This document shows, one piece after another, positions 61,681 to 64,000 of a stretch of 64,000 nucleotides of DNA. Position 1 is the first letter of the stretch. Each line of letters starts with the position of its first letter. The notes below the pieces were generated by a model. The model searched no databases and was not told the DNA's origin. It saw nothing but the letters and a program-made list of their open reading frames with translations. The position numbers were made by a program, and so were the translations under genes. This DNA comes from Archivesica marissinica. Lineage: Eukaryota > Mollusca > Bivalvia > Venerida > Vesicomyidae. The stretch is from positions 73,610,152-73,674,151 of the forward strand of contig CM026403.1 in NCBI GenBank assembly GCA_014843695.1, given 5' to 3'.

Positions 61681-62032
61681 GGATTTACGGCCATTTGAAC
61701 ATTTTTATAACACAAAGCTTATCTGCCATTGTTGGATTTTGAGCACGCTTGCCGGCAAGCATCAGTATAATGCCTAGTTGTGCAGTAATTTCCTTCTGGT
61801 TGGAGGATTTTTGCAGATTTACTGTCACTTGAACATTTTTATATCCTCTCCAAAACACATTGTTGCTTTTTCACCATGCTTGGCATGAAGCATCGGTATG
61901 ATGTCTAGTTGTAACCCCTGGATTTATGGTCATTTTGACATGTTTTATAACGCAGCTTGTTCGGGCTTCATCTCCTAGTTGGATTTTCACCAAATTTGGC
62001 AAAGAAACATCGGTATGATGTCTAGCTTTTGC
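61681..62032. repeat. Degenerate tandem repeat, 105-132 bp, three units
   Basis: Units begin at about 61,681, 61,813 and 61,918 with TGGATTTACGGCCATTTGAA-like sequence. Each includes an ATTTTTATAAC-like stretch and, more loosely, an AAGCATCAGTATAATGCCTA / CATCGGTATGATGTCTAG element. Much older than the arrays nearby. Confidence 0.65.
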
Positions 62033-64000
62033 ATAGTGTAACCCCGTTCTGGTGCATAGTGTATCCCCGTTCTGGTGCATAGTGTAACCCCGTTCTGGTG
62101 CATAGTGTATCCCCATTCTGGTGCATAGTGTAACCCCGTTCTGGTGCATAGTGTATCCCCGTTCTGGTGCATAGTGTAACCCCGTTCTGGTGCATAGTGT
62201 ATCCCCATTCTGGTGCATAGTGTAACCCCATTCTGGTGCATAGTGTAACCCCATTCTGGTGCATAGTGTAACCCCATTCTTGTGCATAGTGTAACCCCGT
62301 TCTGGTGCATAGTGTAACCCCGTGCATAGTGTAACCCCATTCTGGTGTATAGTGTAACCCCGTTCTGGTGCATAGTGTGCCCGTTCTGGTGTGTAGTGTA
62401 ACTCCGTTCTGATGCATAGTGTAACCCCATTCTGGTGCATAGTGTAACCCCGTTCTGGTGCATAGTGTAACCCCATTCTGGTGCATAGTGTAACCCCGTT
62501 CTGGTGCATAGTGTAACCCCGTTCTGGTGCATAGTGTAACCCCGTTCTGGTGCATAGTGTAACCCCGTTCTGGTGCATAGTGTAAACCCGTTCTGGTGCA
62601 TAGTGTAACCCTGTTCTGGTGCATAGTGTAACCCCGTTCTGGTGCATAGTGTAACCCCGTTCTCGTGCATAGTGTAACCGTTCTCGTGCATAGTGTAACC
62701 CCGTTCTTGTGCATAGTGTAACCCTGTTCTTGTGCATAGTGTAACCCCGTTCTGGTGCGTAGTGTAACCTCATTCTGGTGCATAGTGTAACCCTGTTCTG
62801 GTGCATAGTGTATCCCCGTTCTGGTGCATAGTGTAACCCCATTCTGGTGCATAGTGTAACCCCGTTCTGGTGTGTAGTGTAACCCCATTCTGGTGCATAG
62901 TGTAACTGTTCTGGTGCATAGTGTAACCCCGTTCTTGTGCATAGTGTATCCCCATTCTGGTGCATAGTGTAACCCTGTGCTGGTGCATAGTGTATCCCCG
63001 TTCTGGTGCATAGTGTATCCCCGTTCTGGTGCATAGTGTATCCCCGTTCTGGTGCATAGTGTATCCCCGTTCTGGTGCATAGTGTAACCCCGTTCTGGTG
63101 CATAGTGTATCCCCATTCTGGTGCATAGTGTAACCCTGTTCTGGTGCGTAGTGTAACCCCGTTCTGGTGCATAGTGTATCCCCGTTCTGGTGCATAGTGT
63201 AACCCTGTTCTGGTGCGTAGTGTAACCCCATTCTGGTGCATAGTGTAACTGTTCTGGTGCATAGTGTAACCCCGTTCTTGTGCATAGTGTAACCCCATTC
63301 TGGTGCATAGTGTAACCCCATTCTGGTGCATAGTGTAACCCCATTCTTGTGCATAGTGTAACCCCGTTCTGGTGCATAGTGTAACCCCGTGCATAGTGTA
63401 ACCCCATTCTGGTGCATAGTGTATCCCCATTCTGGTGTGTAGTGTAACCCCGTTCTGGTGCATAGTGTATCCCCGTTCTGGTGCATAGTGTATCCCCGTT
63501 CTGGTGCATAGTGTAACCCCGTTCTGGTGCATAGTGTAACCCCGTTCTGGTGCATAGTGTAACCCTGTTCTGGTGCATAGTGTAACCCCGTTCTGGTGCA
63601 TAGTGTAACCCTGTTCTGGTGCATAGTGTAACCCCGTTCTTGTGCATAGTGTAACCCCATTCTGGTGCATAGTGTATCCCCGTTCTTGTGCGTTGTGTAA
63701 CCCCGTTCTGGTGCATAGTGTATCCCCGTTCTGGTGCATAGTGTATCCCCGTTCTGGTGCATTGTGTAACCCCGTTCCTGTGCATAGTGTAACCCCGTTC
63801 TGGTGCGTAGTGTATCCCCATTCTGGTGCGTAGTGTAACCCCATTCTGGTGCATAGTGTATCCCCGTTCTGGTGCGTAGTGTAACCCCGTTCTGGTGCAT
63901 AGTGTATCCCCGTTCTGGTGCATAGTATATCCCCATTCTGGTGCATTGTGTAACCCCGTTCTGGTGCATAGTGTAACCCCGTTCTGGTGCATAGTGTAAC
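62033..64000. repeat. 23-bp minisatellite, about 85 copies, runs off window
   Basis: Unit GTGCATAGTGTAACCCCGTT plus CTG, period 23 bp (GGTGCAT at 62,051 and 62,074). Variants: GTAACC/GTATCC, CCCCGTT/CCCCATT and TTCTGG/TTCTTG. Minus-strand frames of up to 691 codons are open because a 23-residue cycle (69 bp) has no stop. The right end is not in the window. Confidence 0.95.

Noticed and set aside
61871..63992. Minus-strand frames of 656 and 691 codons
   Set aside because: The same effect from the 23-bp array (23-residue cycle); copies vary equally at all codon positions.

Overview
This is animal nuclear DNA, probably from an aquatic invertebrate; a bivalve mollusc or other lophotrochozoan is my best guess. 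The evidence is a host gene start with introns, tRNA-derived SINEs, several LINE clades, a tyrosine-recombinase (YR) retrotransposon and TTAA-flanked DNA transposons. No bacterial gene organisation is present. About 38 kb of the 64 kb (60%) is minisatellite arrays with units of 17 to 87 bp, and two 1,000-base N runs mark assembly gaps of unknown true size. Most long open frames here are arrays that happen to lack stop codons, not genes.

Layout. 1-10.2 kb: four arrays (34, 59, 17 and 37 bp units) and the first gap. 10.2-13.7 kb: SINE pieces, a 51-bp array and a 56-bp array. 13,703-18,788: a YR retrotransposon of the DIRS superfamily (gag, RT, RNase H, methyltransferase-like region, YR) with split direct repeats in the order A1, genes, B1, A2, B2. 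It sits precisely inside the 56-bp satellite with no target duplication. 19-25.4 kb: a SINE, an L1/Tx1-like LINE interrupted at a TTAA by two back-to-back TTAA elements, and a second decayed LINE. 26.1-30.4 kb: two small in-phase exons that look like the start of rogdi (Rav2/ROGDI family, V-ATPase assembly). The intron between them holds a LINE that is itself split by a 431-bp inverted-repeat element. 30.4-32.1 kb: SINEs. 32.2-59.1 kb: a 26/36-bp array, the second gap, a 37-bp array, a 27/32-bp array and a 32-bp array. 59.1-64 kb: SINEs, two of which have grown tandem repeats out of their own sequence, then a 23-bp array running off the window.

How the parts relate. The only host gene I can support is the 5' end of a rogdi-like gene on the + strand. 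I find no convincing exon after 30,427, so if the gene is intact its second intron exceeds 33 kb and is mostly satellite. The mobile elements are mostly dead: the YR element has two frame breaks and the LINEs are truncated or interrupted. Two nested insertions can be dated relative to their hosts because the target-site duplications are still readable.
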